Positions 1 to 9,764 of a stretch of DNA of 64,000 nt are shown in pieces; within the stretch, counting starts at the first letter, position 1; the number at the start of each line of letters is the position of its first letter. The stretch is from Campylobacter rectus. Its GTDB lineage: Bacteria > Campylobacterota > Campylobacteria > Campylobacterales > Campylobacteraceae. The DNA is taken from positions 248,001 through 312,000 of the forward strand of contig NZ_CP012543.1 in the NCBI RefSeq assembly GCF_004803795.1, read 5' to 3'. The translations under genes and the position numbers were made by a program. The notes below the pieces were generated by a model that was not told the origin of the DNA, ran no database searches, and was given only the letters and a program-made list of their open reading frames with translations.

Positions 1-1
1 A

Positions 2-260
2 AATGGTCCCGATTTTTTCAAAAGAAGCGAAAATAGTGCATTGTTTGATAGGCTTATAGATATGCAAAAAAATAGGCATCGGCATTCAAAAGATAAATTT
101 TTCGGGGGCGCTATCTGCTAAAAGGCGCGAACGGCTGACTGATTTGGCGTTTGAAATTGACGATATATTAGGCGGGGCATATACCCAAACAAACCCGATG
201 AAACCATCTCAAACTATAGCCGAAAATCGCCGAAAGAGTTACGAGGATATCAAAAAATAA
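2..260 (+). pseudogene. 3' end of an unrecognised gene, frameshifted
   Basis: An open frame enters from the left edge and stops at 119-121. Directly after a run of five G (about 103-107) a neighbouring frame stays open to a stop at 258-260. Joining the two gives a continuous hydrophilic C-terminus ending in SYEDIKK, so one gene with a single-base slip is the simplest reading. I do not recognise the family. The slip could be real decay, phase variation or a sequencing error. Bases 261-470 hold only further broken frames. Confidence 0.4.
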
Positions 261-588
261 TGCGACAAGGCCGTTATGTCGCCGCTTAAAAACTATTTTC
301 GGCATTGCGGCTTAGCGGATTTCTGGCTTTTGCCTGCGCGATAGCGCTTGCGTCAAATCACGCGAGTCGGCTTGAGTTTTATTGCGGTGTTTGTTCTTTC
401 TTTCGTCGATAGTTACGTTTGTCTTTTATAAAAAGCAAACGACAAAAGCTAAAATTTAAGATAAATTTAGTGTTTGCGTTTTTGCGATGCGGCAAATTTA
501 ACGCAAATGGTTAAAAATGCGGCTACGCTACTCTTTAACGAAACATTTTATAAAATTCGCTATGATTTTGTAAATTTAAAGGAGAAAA

Positions 589-1443
589 ATGAAGGAGATA
601 ACGCTAAACGGAGCGAAATTTCGGGTCGCGGCAAACACGATGGAGGAGCTAAAAAACGAGGCTCTGGGCGACGAAAACGGCGAGATTTATAAATTTCTAG
701 CTAAATTTAACGCGAGTGAGCCCGATATCTTTATCCTAGACGGCTTTGCGACGAAGGAAAATTTAGAGATAAAAGATAGCTCAAACGTCGTGTTTATCAG
801 GCGCGGCGCGATGCCGGGGCGAGAAGTGCTAAAAGCTATGATCGCCTCCAGAAACAGCCCCGAGCTAAACGCGGCTCTAGCTAGCGGCTGCGTGGGCGTG
901 GCGGGACTTGGCGGTCTTGGCTCAAATATCGCGCTAAGTCTAGCACGCACGGGAGTCGCCAAGCTCGTGCTGGCCGACTTTGACGTCGTGGAGCCTAGCA
1001 ACCTAAACCGCCAGCAGTACTTCGTCCGCCACATCGGTATGAAAAAGACGGACGCGCTAAAAGAGCTCATCGCCGAGGTAAATCCCTTCGTCGAGGTTGA
1101 GACGCACGACATTACGCTAACTGCTGCCAACGTCGCCGAGATTTTCGCGCCGTGTAGCGTCATCTGCGAGGCGTTTGATAACGTCGCGGGCAAGGCGATG
1201 ATGGTAAATGAGGCGGGCGCGAGCCTGCGGGACAAAAAGATCGTCGGCGCGTCGGGCATGGCGGGGCACTTTAGCTCAAATCTCATAAAAACGGTCAAAT
1301 TTGCGCGAAACGTCTATCTGTGCGGCGATCTGCAAAATGCCGCAGGCGTAGGACAGGGGCTTATGGCCGCGCGCGTGGCGATCTGCGCCAATCATCAGGC
1401 AAACCTCGCTATCAGGCTTTTGATGGGACTTGAGGAGGTTTAG
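589..1443 (+). CDS. thiF: ThiF/MoeB/HesA-family adenylyltransferase with ThiS-like N-terminus
   Basis: E1-like enzyme that adenylates the C-terminus of a sulfur-carrier protein, most likely ThiS in thiazole synthesis. The nucleotide-binding motif GLGGLG is at residues 106-111 and the family motif NLNRQQ at 138-143. The first 75 or so residues precede the adenylation domain and look like a small beta-grasp (ThiS-like) domain, as in epsilonproteobacterial ThiF. The paired CxxC zinc motifs of MoeB are not visible, and the usual active-site Cys region reads GASGMAGH, without cysteine. The ATG is preceded by AAAGGAG. The gene stands alone: no thiS, thiG or thiH is next to it. ThiF is the best choice, but another sulfur-carrier partner is possible. 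Confidence 0.8.
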   Translation: MKEITLNGAKFRVAANTMEELKNEALGDENGEIYKFLAKFNASEPDIFILDGFATKENLEIKDSSNVVFIRRGAMPGREVLKAMIASRNSPELNAALASGCVGVAGLGGLGSNIALSLARTGVAKLVLADFDVVEPSNLNRQQYFVRHIGMKKTDALKELIAEVNPFVEVETHDITLTAANVAEIFAPCSVICEAFDNVAGKAMMVNEAGASLRDKKIVGASGMAGHFSSNLIKTVKFARNVYLCGDLQNAAGVGQGLMAARVAICANHQANLAIRLLMGLEEV

Positions 1444-2853
1444 ATTTTGATTCGGCGGGTGCGCGGCTCGGAGTTTTGACGCTGGGCCAAACGCCGCCTG
1501 CCTAACTGCGCACAAGAGAAGCCGGCGAGGCTTTGGCTCTCCCGCGCTTGCGGCTTTGCAGGGAAATCTTTAAAGCGTGATTTAATGGATGCGGACAGGG
1601 AATCGCGCACCCTTGCCCGCCATAAATTTTTATATTCTGCTGTTTTTGCCTAGCGCGACGGAGGTAAATTTGCAAGATTACGCACTCAAATTTAGCGCGT
1701 TTGAGGTTTAAAATTTGCTCAAATTCGGCTTTGGCGCTCGCCGTAAGTTCGTAAATTTTGCCGCAGTCGGATTTGTCATTTGCGTTTTTGGCGTTAAATT
1801 TTGACTTTAGCCATGCTGCATTTTTATGGATTTGCGCTCTTTGCGGCGGTAAAATTTGACGAATTTTATTTTATTGTCGCGAGCCGAAGCATAAGTTTAT
1901 TTATCTTAAATTTACGCCGCTAGCTAAAATCCGAAATCTGCGTCCGTATTTTGCAAAACCCGCCGTAAATTTACCGCCGAATTTGGCTTTCTCTTTGTTG
2001 CTCGCAAACCGGCAGGCGCTTTAGCCAAAGCTTAAATTCGGACATTTATCAAACCTGCCTCGTTTCTCATCGATCCAAAAAATGCGCGGGTTTGGCAGCA
2101 ACGCTTTAAGCACGGTCTCGCCGTCTTGGCAAACCGTCGGCAGAGGAAAATTTATAAAATTTTTAGCATTTTTTCAGGATTTTTGCCGAAAAATTTCTTA
2201 AACATAGGCTTTGATGTAAGCGGCATTTTATGATTATACACCCGATTTTAAGGCGTTTGCAGCTTGAATTTATTCAAATTCGGTTTAGTCCGGTCGTATG
2301 CGGGTTTGTATCTTTGGCGGCGGTAAAATTTGACGGTTGTCGTTTAGTTAAATTTACAAAAGGCGAAAGAGGGTTAAATTTGGCCTGCAAATCGGCTTTT
2401 AAGTATCGGGCGCGGGATTTGCAAAATTAAAACTCTAAATTTGACGGACACAGCGACAAAAATTTCGTCCGAATTTCGCCGCAAAATTTGACAAAATCCC
2501 GTTCCGATCTCGCAAACTAAAGCCGCAAAAATCTGCGTTTAGATGCAAATCGCGCCGCAAATTTATAACGGGTCGAAATTTAGCCTTTTTGTCGCTCAAA
2601 ATCCGGCGGACGACTCGGCTAGCAGCGAGTTGCGCGATCAAAGCCTTGATTTAACTCTTTGCTCAAAAGTCGTTTGAGTTATGAAAAACCCTAAAACCGT
2701 AAAGAAATAATGCGCCCAAACGCTCCTCAAAGCCCAAATTCGACCTCTCATAAACCGCAAATAAAATTCACGCGGTCTCGACTCGCCGACTAAATCCAAA
2801 AACCGCAAATTCGCATAAGCTCGGCGTCGGCGCAAAAGCCCGAATTTTGCCGA
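1444..2853. other. 1.4 kb without a recognisable gene
   Basis: Both strands carry only short, compositionally biased frames, the longest about 68 codons, with no ribosome binding sites that fit. The stretch is full of AAATTT-containing words (CAAATTTA, AAATTTGACG) typical of spacers in this genome. No tRNA, terminator or repeat that I can defend was found. It may be the remains of a deleted gene. Confidence 0.5.
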
Positions 2854-3720
2854 TCACCGAACCGTCGGCATAAAAAGATTTACGAGACTTTTGGCGCTCT
2901 CGCCCGCGACCTTGTCGAGAAACTTCTCAAACGCGGGCTTTTGTTTCCAGACCGGGTTTGCCACGCCGCTCATACGCTCTAGTTCGCGTTTAGCCGAAAA
3001 ATAATCGCTCACTTCGTCGATGAGCCCGAGCTTGGCCGCATCGCGAGCGAGAAACACCCGCGCGTTCGCCCACTCGTCGCGCTTAGTTACATCAAGCTTC
3101 CTGGCCGTCGCTACGTCTGAGACGAACATCGCGTAGCTGGCATTTACGAGGCTCTGCAGCTGGCGCTTCTCGACCTCGCTCCACGGGCGCAGAAACGTCC
3201 CCGCCTCTTTATACTCGCCCGCTTTGACGATTTGCTGCGAGACGCCTATTTTGGCCGCCAGTTCGCTAAGATCGGCGCCTTGCATTATCACGCCGATCGA
3301 GCCGATGAAAGCGCCCGGGTTTGCCAGTATCTTATCCGCGCTCACGCCCGCGTAGTAGCTTCCGCTCGCCATCGATCCGCCCGCGTATGCGATCACGGGC
3401 TTTTTAGCGCGCAGATTTTTGACCGCCGTGTAGAGCTCTACGCTAGGCGCTAAAGCGCCGCCGGGACTGTCGATATAAAGCAATACGCCCTTGATGGCCT
3501 CGTCCTTGCTCGCGCTATCTATCTCCTCTAGCGCCTTGTGCGCGTCTATGATCGCGCCCGTGAGGTTGATCTGGGCGAGATTTGGCGGATTTACGCCGCC
3601 TTCCTTGTCGCTAAAAAAGATCAAAAACACGAGCAGCAAGAAGATCATCGTCTTAAAATACGTGTTTATAAACTTAAAAACCGCCACGATCGGCGCGAAA
3701 ATAAACCTTAAAAATCCCAT
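2854..3720 (-). CDS. sppA: Signal peptide peptidase SppA, family S49
   Basis: Membrane-anchored serine protease that degrades cleaved signal peptides. Residues 20-37 form one transmembrane anchor. The S49 core follows: IDSPGG at 83-88, the nucleophile Ser119 in SMASGSYY, and the general-base Lys171 in GEYKEAG. This Ser/Lys dyad spacing is that of the short single-domain (archaeal/Bacillus type) SppA, and 288 residues suits that form. The gene lies upstream of and convergent with nothing on its 3' side; the aminofutalosine deaminase gene is on the same strand 165 bp upstream. The same neighbours occur in C. jejuni. Confidence 0.93.
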   Translation of the reverse strand: MGFLRFIFAPIVAVFKFINTYFKTMIFLLLVFLIFFSDKEGGVNPPNLAQINLTGAIIDAHKALEEIDSASKDEAIKGVLLYIDSPGGALAPSVELYTAVKNLRAKKPVIAYAGGSMASGSYYAGVSADKILANPGAFIGSIGVIMQGADLSELAAKIGVSQQIVKAGEYKEAGTFLRPWSEVEKRQLQSLVNASYAMFVSDVATARKLDVTKRDEWANARVFLARDAAKLGLIDEVSDYFSAKRELERMSGVANPVWKQKPAFEKFLDKVAGESAKSLVNLFMPTVR

Positions 3721-3885
3721 TTTTTTCCTTTAAATTTATCGTTTTCGTAAAATTTAGGCGACATTTTACCATTTAAATTTATAAATTTAGCTAGCATGCG
3801 GGTTTTGAGGGGTTGGGCGCCAAATTTGAGCTTAAATTTGGCATTTTTATTTTTCCGTGCCAAGGTCTAAAACCGCAAATTTGTC

Positions 3886-5112
3886 TCAATCGTTTAAATT
3901 TATCTCTGCGCCGCCCACAAATAGCCGCTCGCAGCCCTTGGCGTGCAAGATCAGCATGAGAGGCAGCTGCGCCGCGTCTGCCTGTGCAAAACCGCCGTAT
4001 AGCGCGAGGTCGGCTAGCTTGCCCTCTTTTATCTCGCCTGCGTCCAAATTTAGCGCCTTTGCCGCGTTTTTTGTCGATGCTAGGAGCAAAATTTTAGCAA
4101 GCTCAAGCGGATCAAAATCGGCGTGAATAAGCAAATTTGCCCTTAGCTCGTCAAGGAAATTTAGGCTCATATTTGAGCTAAGCCCGTCCGTGCCGATGTT
4201 TATGTTCACTCCAACATCCAGCGCGGCGCGTAAATTTAGCGTGCGTTTGCTAAGCAGCCTGTTTGAAACCGCGCAGTGCGTGAGGCTGTGAAGCTCCAGG
4301 TCAAAGCCCGAAAAATCATCGGCCCAAACGCAGTGCGTAAAGAGCGTGCGAACGCCCGCAAACATCGCTACAAACGAGCTTGGCGTATAAAGCGGGCGCG
4401 CGGCGGGGTTAAATTTGCCCAGCCACTCTTTAAAGCCTCCAGCACCTTGCTCTAGCCAGTTTTTTTCATGCTCGCTCTCCATAAAATGCGTCGAGACGAC
4501 CAGCTCCCGCTCGCGGGCTAAATTTATCGCCGCAACGGCTAAATCAGGATGCGTGGAGTAGGGCGAATGCACCGAAACCGCGGGCGTAAAAAGCGGGCTT
4601 TTGCGCTCTAGAGACGCTTCAAATCGGGCGCTAAAATTTGCCAAATTTTGCTCTAGCGCGGCTTCGTTAGTGCCCAAAATTTCGTTAAAAAACACGACTC
4701 GCCCGCCGCAGTTCGCGCACGCGTCCAAATCCCCGCCAAAGCTCGATACCGCCCCAAAGCTCGCCACGCCGCTTCTTTGCATGGTTTTTATCGCGGAGGC
4801 GATGACGTCCTCGTTTGCCGCCTGCGAGAGCGCGCCGCGTGAGGCGATAACCGAGCTTAGCCACTCTAAAAAATCGCCGTAAACGAGGCTGGTCTTGTTC
4901 GCGCTAAACTCTAGGTGCACGTGCGGGTTGATGAAAGCCGGCGCCAAAACGGCGTCCGGGTGCTCGAAAAACTGCGCGTCCTCGTATCTTTTGCGCAGCT
5001 CCTCGGCCTCGCCCACGGCATGGATACGCCCATCAAAGGCGACCGCCGCATCCTCTAAAACGGTGAAATTTTCGTCGCACAGCATTGTAAATTTCGGTTT
5101 AACGATGATCAT
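3886..5112 (-). CDS. mqnX: Aminofutalosine deaminase-family amidohydrolase
   Basis: Metal-dependent amidohydrolase (TRZ/ATZ type) expected to deaminate 6-amino-6-deoxyfutalosine in the Campylobacter variant of menaquinone synthesis. Metal-binding motif NPHVHLEF puts His64 and His66 in place. Further ligand motifs are STHFMESEHE, FTHCVWADD and IGTDGLSSN. The length of 408 matches the family. It diverges from aroQ across about 90 bp. mqnA, the first enzyme of the same route, is in this window at 27.2 kb. Assignment rests on family motifs plus the conserved aroQ/sppA neighbourhood; substrate is inferred. Confidence 0.85.
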   Translation of the reverse strand: MIIVKPKFTMLCDENFTVLEDAAVAFDGRIHAVGEAEELRKRYEDAQFFEHPDAVLAPAFINPHVHLEFSANKTSLVYGDFLEWLSSVIASRGALSQAANEDVIASAIKTMQRSGVASFGAVSSFGGDLDACANCGGRVVFFNEILGTNEAALEQNLANFSARFEASLERKSPLFTPAVSVHSPYSTHPDLAVAAINLARERELVVSTHFMESEHEKNWLEQGAGGFKEWLGKFNPAARPLYTPSSFVAMFAGVRTLFTHCVWADDFSGFDLELHSLTHCAVSNRLLSKRTLNLRAALDVGVNINIGTDGLSSNMSLNFLDELRANLLIHADFDPLELAKILLLASTKNAAKALNLDAGEIKEGKLADLALYGGFAQADAAQLPLMLILHAKGCERLFVGGAEINLND

Positions 5113-5163
5113 TTTTAAGCTCCTATTTTTCGTGATTGTAGCGAAAATTTAGTTTAAAAAATG

Positions 5164-5169
5164 TATAAT
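5164..5169 (+). promoter_or_regulatory. -10 box of the aroQ-flagellar operon
   Basis: TATAAT preceded by TG (TGTATAAT), an extended -10, lies 34 bp before the aroQ ATG. It is downstream of an AT-rich, T-rich stretch as usual for Campylobacter sigma-70 promoters, which often have no clear -35. It is the only strong promoter seen ahead of the long run of overlapping genes to fliY. Confidence 0.6.
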
Positions 5170-5203
5170 CAAGGCTAAATTTAAATCTTTTAAAAGGCTA
5201 AAA

Positions 5204-5686
5204 ATGGAAACAAAATCTAAACTAATGGTCATCCAAGGCCCGAATATCAACATGCTAGGCACGCGCGAGACCGATATCTACGGCTCGATGAAGATGGAGG
5301 ATATCCACGCGCAGATGAAGCTTTTTGCCGAACAAAACGGCATCGAGATCGAGTTTTTTCAGAGCAATTTCGAGGGCGAGTTAGTGGATAAGATCCAAGA
5401 GTGCTTCGGCGAATTTGACGGCATCATCATAAACCCTGCCGCCTACACGCACACCTCTATCGCGATCCGCGACGCTATCGCAGCCGTCGGGCTTCCGGTC
5501 ATCGAGGTGCATATCAGCAACATCCACCGCCGCGAAGAATTCCGCCAAAAAAGCCTCATAGCGCCGGTAACTGCAGGACAGATCGTGGGCTTTGGGCCTG
5601 TGGGCTATCACCTGGCTATGATCGCGATGCTGCAAATTTTCGAGCAGATAAAAGCGCTAAAAGCCGCGAGAGAAAACGCGGAGTAA
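5204..5686 (+). CDS. aroQ: Type II 3-dehydroquinate dehydratase
   Basis: Third step of the shikimate pathway, dehydrating 3-dehydroquinate. Type II signature: [11 protein letters not shown] at 12-22 with catalytic Arg21 and Tyr26, [10 protein letters not shown] around 76-85, and [14 protein letters not shown] with catalytic His103. The length of 160 is normal. It is the first gene of the operon leading to flhF; 12 bp separate it from the next gene. Confidence 0.96.
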   Translation: METKSKLMVIQGPNINMLGTRETDIYGSMKMEDIHAQMKLFAEQNGIEIEFFQSNFEGELVDKIQECFGEFDGIIINPAAYTHTSIAIRDAIAAVGLPVIEVHISNIHRREEFRQKSLIAPVTAGQIVGFGPVGYHLAMIAMLQIFEQIKALKAARENAE

Positions 5687-5698
5687 GATAGGGCGAAG

Positions 5699-6724
5699 TT
5701 GAAAAATTTTATCCTAAAGGACGAAAACGCCGTATTTCACGAGTGCGGATATAGCTGCGACAACGCGATATTTTTGAGCCTCGGCGGGCGCAAAATTTTC
5801 CTCACCGATGCGCGTTATAGCATCGAGGCGCGCGAGCTTTGCTGCGGTACTGAAGTGATCGAGGTTGAGCGAAATTTGATAAAAGACGCGCGGCTGTTTT
5901 TGCGAAAGGCCGGCGTAAAGGAGCTTAGCTACAACCCCTACGATTTTAGCGCGGGCGAGTGGGAAGCTCTGAGCAAGGGGCTTAGGATAAGATTTAAGGC
6001 GCGGGCGAATTTTTCGCAAATTTCGCGCATAGTAAAAACCGAAGACGAGATAAAAATTTTAAAACAAGCGGCGCAACTAGGCGCCCAGAGATTTGACGAA
6101 TTTGCCGCGTTCGTGCGCGCCGAGGGCGAAGGAATGAGCGAAGAGGAGCTGTTTTTTAACGCCGAGCTCATCTTTAAGAAAAAGGGCGAGCTTGCGCTTA
6201 GCTTTTCGCCTATCGTTGCGATCAACGAAAATGCCGCGAAGGCGCACGCTCTGCCGAGCAAAAAGCGGCTACGGCATGGCGATTTGCTCCTGCTTGACGC
6301 GGGGGTTAAATTTAATCGCTACTGCTCGGATAGGACGCGCACGGCGTACTTTGATGAAAATTTTAACTTCGGCAAGGAGCAAAATTTTAAAAACGCCAAA
6401 CGCCAAGAAATTTACGAGATCGTAAAAGAGGCGCAAGCACTAGCGATCGCGGCGGTTATGCCTGGCAAAAAAGCGCGTGAGATAGATGCGGCGGCTAGGG
6501 ATTTTATCGCTGCTCAGGGCTTTGGCGAAGCGTTTTTCCACAGCACGGGACACGGCGTCGGAGTCGATATCCACGAGCTTCCGTTTATCTCAAAGCGCGC
6601 AGAGACCGTGCTAAAAGAGGGGATGGTCTTTAGCGTGGAACCGGGGGTCTATCTGCCCGGCGAGTTTGGCGTGCGCATAGAGGACGTCGTGGTCGTGCGC
6701 GAAAACGGGGCTGAAATTTTATGA
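5699..6724 (+). CDS. pepQ: M24-family metallopeptidase (Xaa-Pro aminopeptidase/dipeptidase type)
   Basis: Cytosolic peptidase cleaving bonds next to proline. The pita-bread metal ligands are all visible: Asp200 and Asp211 (LLLLDAGVKF, SDRTRT), His285 in HSTGHGVG, Glu314 in SVEPGVY and Glu328 in RIEDVVVV. The N-terminal 110 residues form the creatinase-like domain. The start is TTG with GGGCGAAG upstream; no better ATG lies nearby. The stop overlaps the next ATG as ATGA. Whether it acts on dipeptides or longer peptides cannot be told from sequence. Confidence 0.88.
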   Translation: MKNFILKDENAVFHECGYSCDNAIFLSLGGRKIFLTDARYSIEARELCCGTEVIEVERNLIKDARLFLRKAGVKELSYNPYDFSAGEWEALSKGLRIRFKARANFSQISRIVKTEDEIKILKQAAQLGAQRFDEFAAFVRAEGEGMSEEELFFNAELIFKKKGELALSFSPIVAINENAAKAHALPSKKRLRHGDLLLLDAGVKFNRYCSDRTRTAYFDENFNFGKEQNFKNAKRQEIYEIVKEAQALAIAAVMPGKKAREIDAAARDFIAAQGFGEAFFHSTGHGVGVDIHELPFISKRAETVLKEGMVFSVEPGVYLPGEFGVRIEDVVVVRENGAEIL

Positions 6725-6870
6725 AAGCCGGCAAGCTAAACTCGCATGGCGAAATTTTGGGCGAAAGCAGAATTTCGGCGCAAAAATTTAGCCGAAATTT
6801 AACGCGCGGATCTATGAAATCGGGGCGTAATTTTAGCGCGCGCAAATTTATGAAAGACGCCGTGAAATGA
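6721..6870 (+). CDS. Possible 49-residue basic protein between pepQ and folK
   Basis: This short frame starts at an ATG overlapping the pepQ stop (ATGA) and ends in a TGA that overlaps the folK ATG in the same way, so it tiles exactly between two real genes. The product is basic and rich in Lys, Arg, Ser and Asn with no membrane segment or motif that I recognise. The double overlap argues for translational coupling; the composition argues for chance. It could also be a remnant of a longer folK leader. Confidence 0.35.
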   Translation: MKAGKLNSHGEILGESRISAQKFSRNLTRGSMKSGRNFSARKFMKDAVK

Positions 6871-7367
6871 AGATAACGGGGGCGAGGCGCTTTAGCAAAT
6901 GCCTCTTTTTCCCGAAGGTTTTTGATTTTAAACCGGGCTTTAAAAATAGCGTTATTTTGGGGCTCGGCGGCAATATCGGCGACGTGAAAAAGCGCTTTTG
7001 TCGGCTGCATTTTAAACTAAGCCGAGACGGCAGGTTTCACGTCGTAGAAAACTCGGCTCTCCTCATAAACGAGGCGTTTGGGTTTAAGGAGCAGGCGGAT
7101 TTTACGAACGCCGTAACGCTCGTACAAACGAGCCTTGCCGCGAGGCAAATTTTAAAAATAACGGCAAATTTGGAGAGGCGTTTCGGACGCGTGCGAAGCT
7201 TTAAAAACGCGCCTAGAACGCTTGATATAGATATTTTGTATTTTAGCGGACAAAATAGAAACGACGCGCGGCTGGCGCTACCGCATCCGGGCGCAAAAAG
7301 CAGAATCAGCGTGATTTTGCTGCTTGGGACGATGAAGCGCGTTTGTAAAAGCGGAGTTAAATTTTAA
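6867..7367 (+). CDS. folK: HPPK, folate pyrophosphokinase
   Basis: Transfers pyrophosphate from ATP to 6-hydroxymethyl-7,8-dihydropterin in folate synthesis. GLGGNIGD at about 32-39 and RTLDIDILYF near 116-125, including the Mg-binding DxD, are diagnostic; LPHPGA follows. About 25 extra residues precede the usual HPPK start at SVILGLGGN, so a start further inside is possible. It sits just before flhF, as in C. jejuni. Confidence 0.9.
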   Translation: MKITGARRFSKCLFFPKVFDFKPGFKNSVILGLGGNIGDVKKRFCRLHFKLSRDGRFHVVENSALLINEAFGFKEQADFTNAVTLVQTSLAARQILKITANLERRFGRVRSFKNAPRTLDIDILYFSGQNRNDARLALPHPGAKSRISVILLLGTMKRVCKSGVKF

Positions 7368-7479
7368 AATTTAGCGGCTGCAAAGCCTAAATTTGAAGCG
7401 GGAACGAAAAATGCATAGCCTTTGCCGCGACGATTTGGGCTAGAGGCGGCTAAATTTAGCGAGAAACGAAGGAGAAGAT

Positions 7480-8886
7480 TTGGCGACGAAGTTTTATACG
7501 TTTACCGGCGAGAGCAGTATGGAGGCGCTAAAAAAGGCGCAGGCTCAGTGCGGCGAGAGGGCGATCTTGGTAACGACGAAGCAAATCCAGCCAAAGACGA
7601 TAAACAAAAAGCCGCTTTATGAAATTTTAGTCAGCGTCGAAGAGGACGCGAGCGAGCAGAAAAAAAATCAGCCCCAAAAGCAAAATTTAAAGGGCTACGA
7701 GGAGTTTTTGCGCGCTCAAACGCCAAAGGAAGAAAGACCGCAAAAGATCATTTTAGACGAGCGCGAGCTTTTTAGAGCCGAGCAGCAAAACGCCAAAGCG
7801 GCGGTAAATTTGACCCAAAATTCCGCAAGAACCGCGCCGGGGAATCAAAACTACAAAACCGCTCAAAACAGCGGCGAGGACATACTCCTAAACATCTCAA
7901 AAGCCGCAAAAGAAATAAGTCAGATAGCAAATATCGAAACCGCGCCGGGCCGTCAGGATCAAATTTACGACAAAAAGATCGATGACGTCGCAAGGCAGGT
8001 AAGTATGCTTAGCGAAAAAGTAAATATGATAGCCGATATGTTCTGGGAAGAACGAGCGAGCGCCAGAAACAACCTAATCATACCGCCCGAGTTTGCCGGC
8101 ATCTACAAAGACGCCAAAAATAGCGGCATGAAAGAAGAACACCTAGAGCAGATAATGAAAATAACCGCGGAAAATATGTCGCCTCAGATGAAGGCTAATC
8201 CGACCGCGGTGAGGAGATATTTCAGCTCGCTGCTTAGAAAGATGCTTCCGTGCAGGAGCGAAGAGGACAACAGAAAACAAAAGATCATGATGCTGGTTGG
8301 GCCTACCGGAGTTGGTAAAACTACGACTCTGGCCAAGCTCGCGGCAAGATTTGCCTACGGCGAGGGCAGACGCGCGAAAACTGGTATCATCACGCTTGAT
8401 ACCTACCGTATCGGCGCGGTCGAGCAGCTGTTTCAATACGCAAAGATGATGAAGCTGCCAATCCTTGACGTTATCGAGGTAGAGGACTTTAAAAACGCGC
8501 TAAAGCAGCTAAATCACTGCGAAGTGATCCTCATAGACACCACGGGCAGCTCGCAGTACGATAAAGAAAAGCTAGCTAGGCTTGAAATGTTTTTAAAACA
8601 TAGCGACGCGCAAATAGATGTAAATTTGGTGCTTTCGGCGGGCTCAAAGATCGATGATATGCTCGAAATTTACAACGGTTTTAGCTTCCTTGACATCGAC
8701 ACCCTGATCATCACCAAATTTGACGAAACCAAAATTTTCGGTAACGTATTTTCGCTAGTTTACGAGATAAATAAACCCGTTAGCTTCTTTTGCTTAGGGC
8801 AGGAGGTACCTGATGATATCATGGTAGCAAAAAGCGAGTTTTTGGTCGATTGCCTCTTGCAAGGGTTTAATAAGGATAAAAAATGA
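7480..8886 (+). CDS. flhF: Flagellar biosynthesis GTPase FlhF
   Basis: SRP-family GTPase that places the flagellum at the pole and, in Campylobacter, is needed for sigma-54-dependent flagellar gene expression. The N-terminal B domain (about 1-150) is Gln/Lys rich and variable. The NG domain follows: P-loop GPTGVGKTTT near 273, DTYRIGAVEQL near 307, DTTGSSQYD near 353 and TKFDET near 412. Length 468 is close to C. jejuni FlhF. The start is TTG after AACGAAGGAG. Its stop overlaps the flhG ATG by four bases. Confidence 0.95.
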   Translation: MATKFYTFTGESSMEALKKAQAQCGERAILVTTKQIQPKTINKKPLYEILVSVEEDASEQKKNQPQKQNLKGYEEFLRAQTPKEERPQKIILDERELFRAEQQNAKAAVNLTQNSARTAPGNQNYKTAQNSGEDILLNISKAAKEISQIANIETAPGRQDQIYDKKIDDVARQVSMLSEKVNMIADMFWEERASARNNLIIPPEFAGIYKDAKNSGMKEEHLEQIMKITAENMSPQMKANPTAVRRYFSSLLRKMLPCRSEEDNRKQKIMMLVGPTGVGKTTTLAKLAARFAYGEGRRAKTGIITLDTYRIGAVEQLFQYAKMMKLPILDVIEVEDFKNALKQLNHCEVILIDTTGSSQYDKEKLARLEMFLKHSDAQIDVNLVLSAGSKIDDMLEIYNGFSFLDIDTLIITKFDETKIFGNVFSLVYEINKPVSFFCLGQEVPDDIMVAKSEFLVDCLLQGFNKDKK

Positions 8887-9749
8887 ACACTCAAGCCGAG
8901 AAATTAAAAGATATAGTAGCGTCTAAATCAAATGCAAAAAACACGCGCTTCATCGCCGTAACCAGCGGCAAAGGCGGCGTTGGCAAGAGCACCATAAGCG
9001 CAAATTTGGCAAATATCCTCGCTAGAAACGGCTACAAAGTCGCGCTTTTTGACGCGGATATAGGGCTAGCGAATTTAGACGTCATCTTAAACGTGCGTAT
9101 GAGTAAAAATTTGCTCCACGTGCTAAAAGGCGAGTGCTCGCTAAAAGATATCTTGATCGAGGTAAAGCCGAATTTGACGTTGATTCCTGGCGAGAGCGGA
9201 GACGAGATACTTAAATTTAACAACCAATTTTTATACGAGCGCTTTTTCGAGGAGTCCTCGAGCCTTGACGAGCTTGATTTTATCATCATCGACACGGGTG
9301 CGGGCATCGGCGGAAATACGCGCTTGTTTTTAGAGGCCGCAGACGAGGTTATCGTCGTCACCGTGCCCGATCCAGCCGCGATCACCGACGCTTATGCGGT
9401 CATAAAAGTGACTTCAAAAAACAAAGACAACATCTCGATGCTTTTTAATATGGTAAAGAGCGAAAAGGAGGCGGTTAGGATATTTGAACATATCCGCAAG
9501 GTGGCCAAGGCAAATATCGAAAATCCGCTAAATTTGGAGTTTTTAGGCGCTATCAGCGAGGATAAAAACGTATCTCGCAGCATAAAACAGCGCACACTTT
9601 TTACCGATGACAGTAAATTTGACGCTGCTAGTATGGAGCTTGAGCAGGTGGCGTCAAAGCTACTTTATAGATTGGAACAAAAAGTGCTTAATCCAAACGT
9701 AACCAATAGCTTTAGCGGCTTTTTTAGGCGGTTAATAGAGCAATTTTAA
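8883..9749 (+). CDS. flhG: MinD-like ATPase FlhG, flagellar number regulator
   Basis: ParA/MinD-type ATPase that stimulates FlhF and limits flagellar number; in Campylobacter it also affects division-site choice. The deviant Walker A SGKGGVGKST is at residues 29-38, FDADIGLANLD near 56-66 and IIDTGAG near 137. A C-terminal amphipathic membrane-targeting helix fits the ending FSGFFRRLIEQF. It is coupled to flhF by overlap and followed by a small membrane protein and fliA. Confidence 0.94.
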   Translation: MNTQAEKLKDIVASKSNAKNTRFIAVTSGKGGVGKSTISANLANILARNGYKVALFDADIGLANLDVILNVRMSKNLLHVLKGECSLKDILIEVKPNLTLIPGESGDEILKFNNQFLYERFFEESSSLDELDFIIIDTGAGIGGNTRLFLEAADEVIVVTVPDPAAITDAYAVIKVTSKNKDNISMLFNMVKSEKEAVRIFEHIRKVAKANIENPLNLEFLGAISEDKNVSRSIKQRTLFTDDSKFDAASMELEQVASKLLYRLEQKVLNPNVTNSFSGFFRRLIEQF

Positions 9750-9764
9750 ATTTAGGATTTTACT

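Noticed and set aside
474-692. 72-codon plus-strand frame at the start of thiF
   Set aside because: It overlaps the real ThiF start in another frame, is very basic and has no ribosome site.
687-1298. 203-codon minus-strand frame inside thiF
   Set aside because: Mirror of a GC-rich coding sequence; Ser/Ala/Arg-rich product with no family features.
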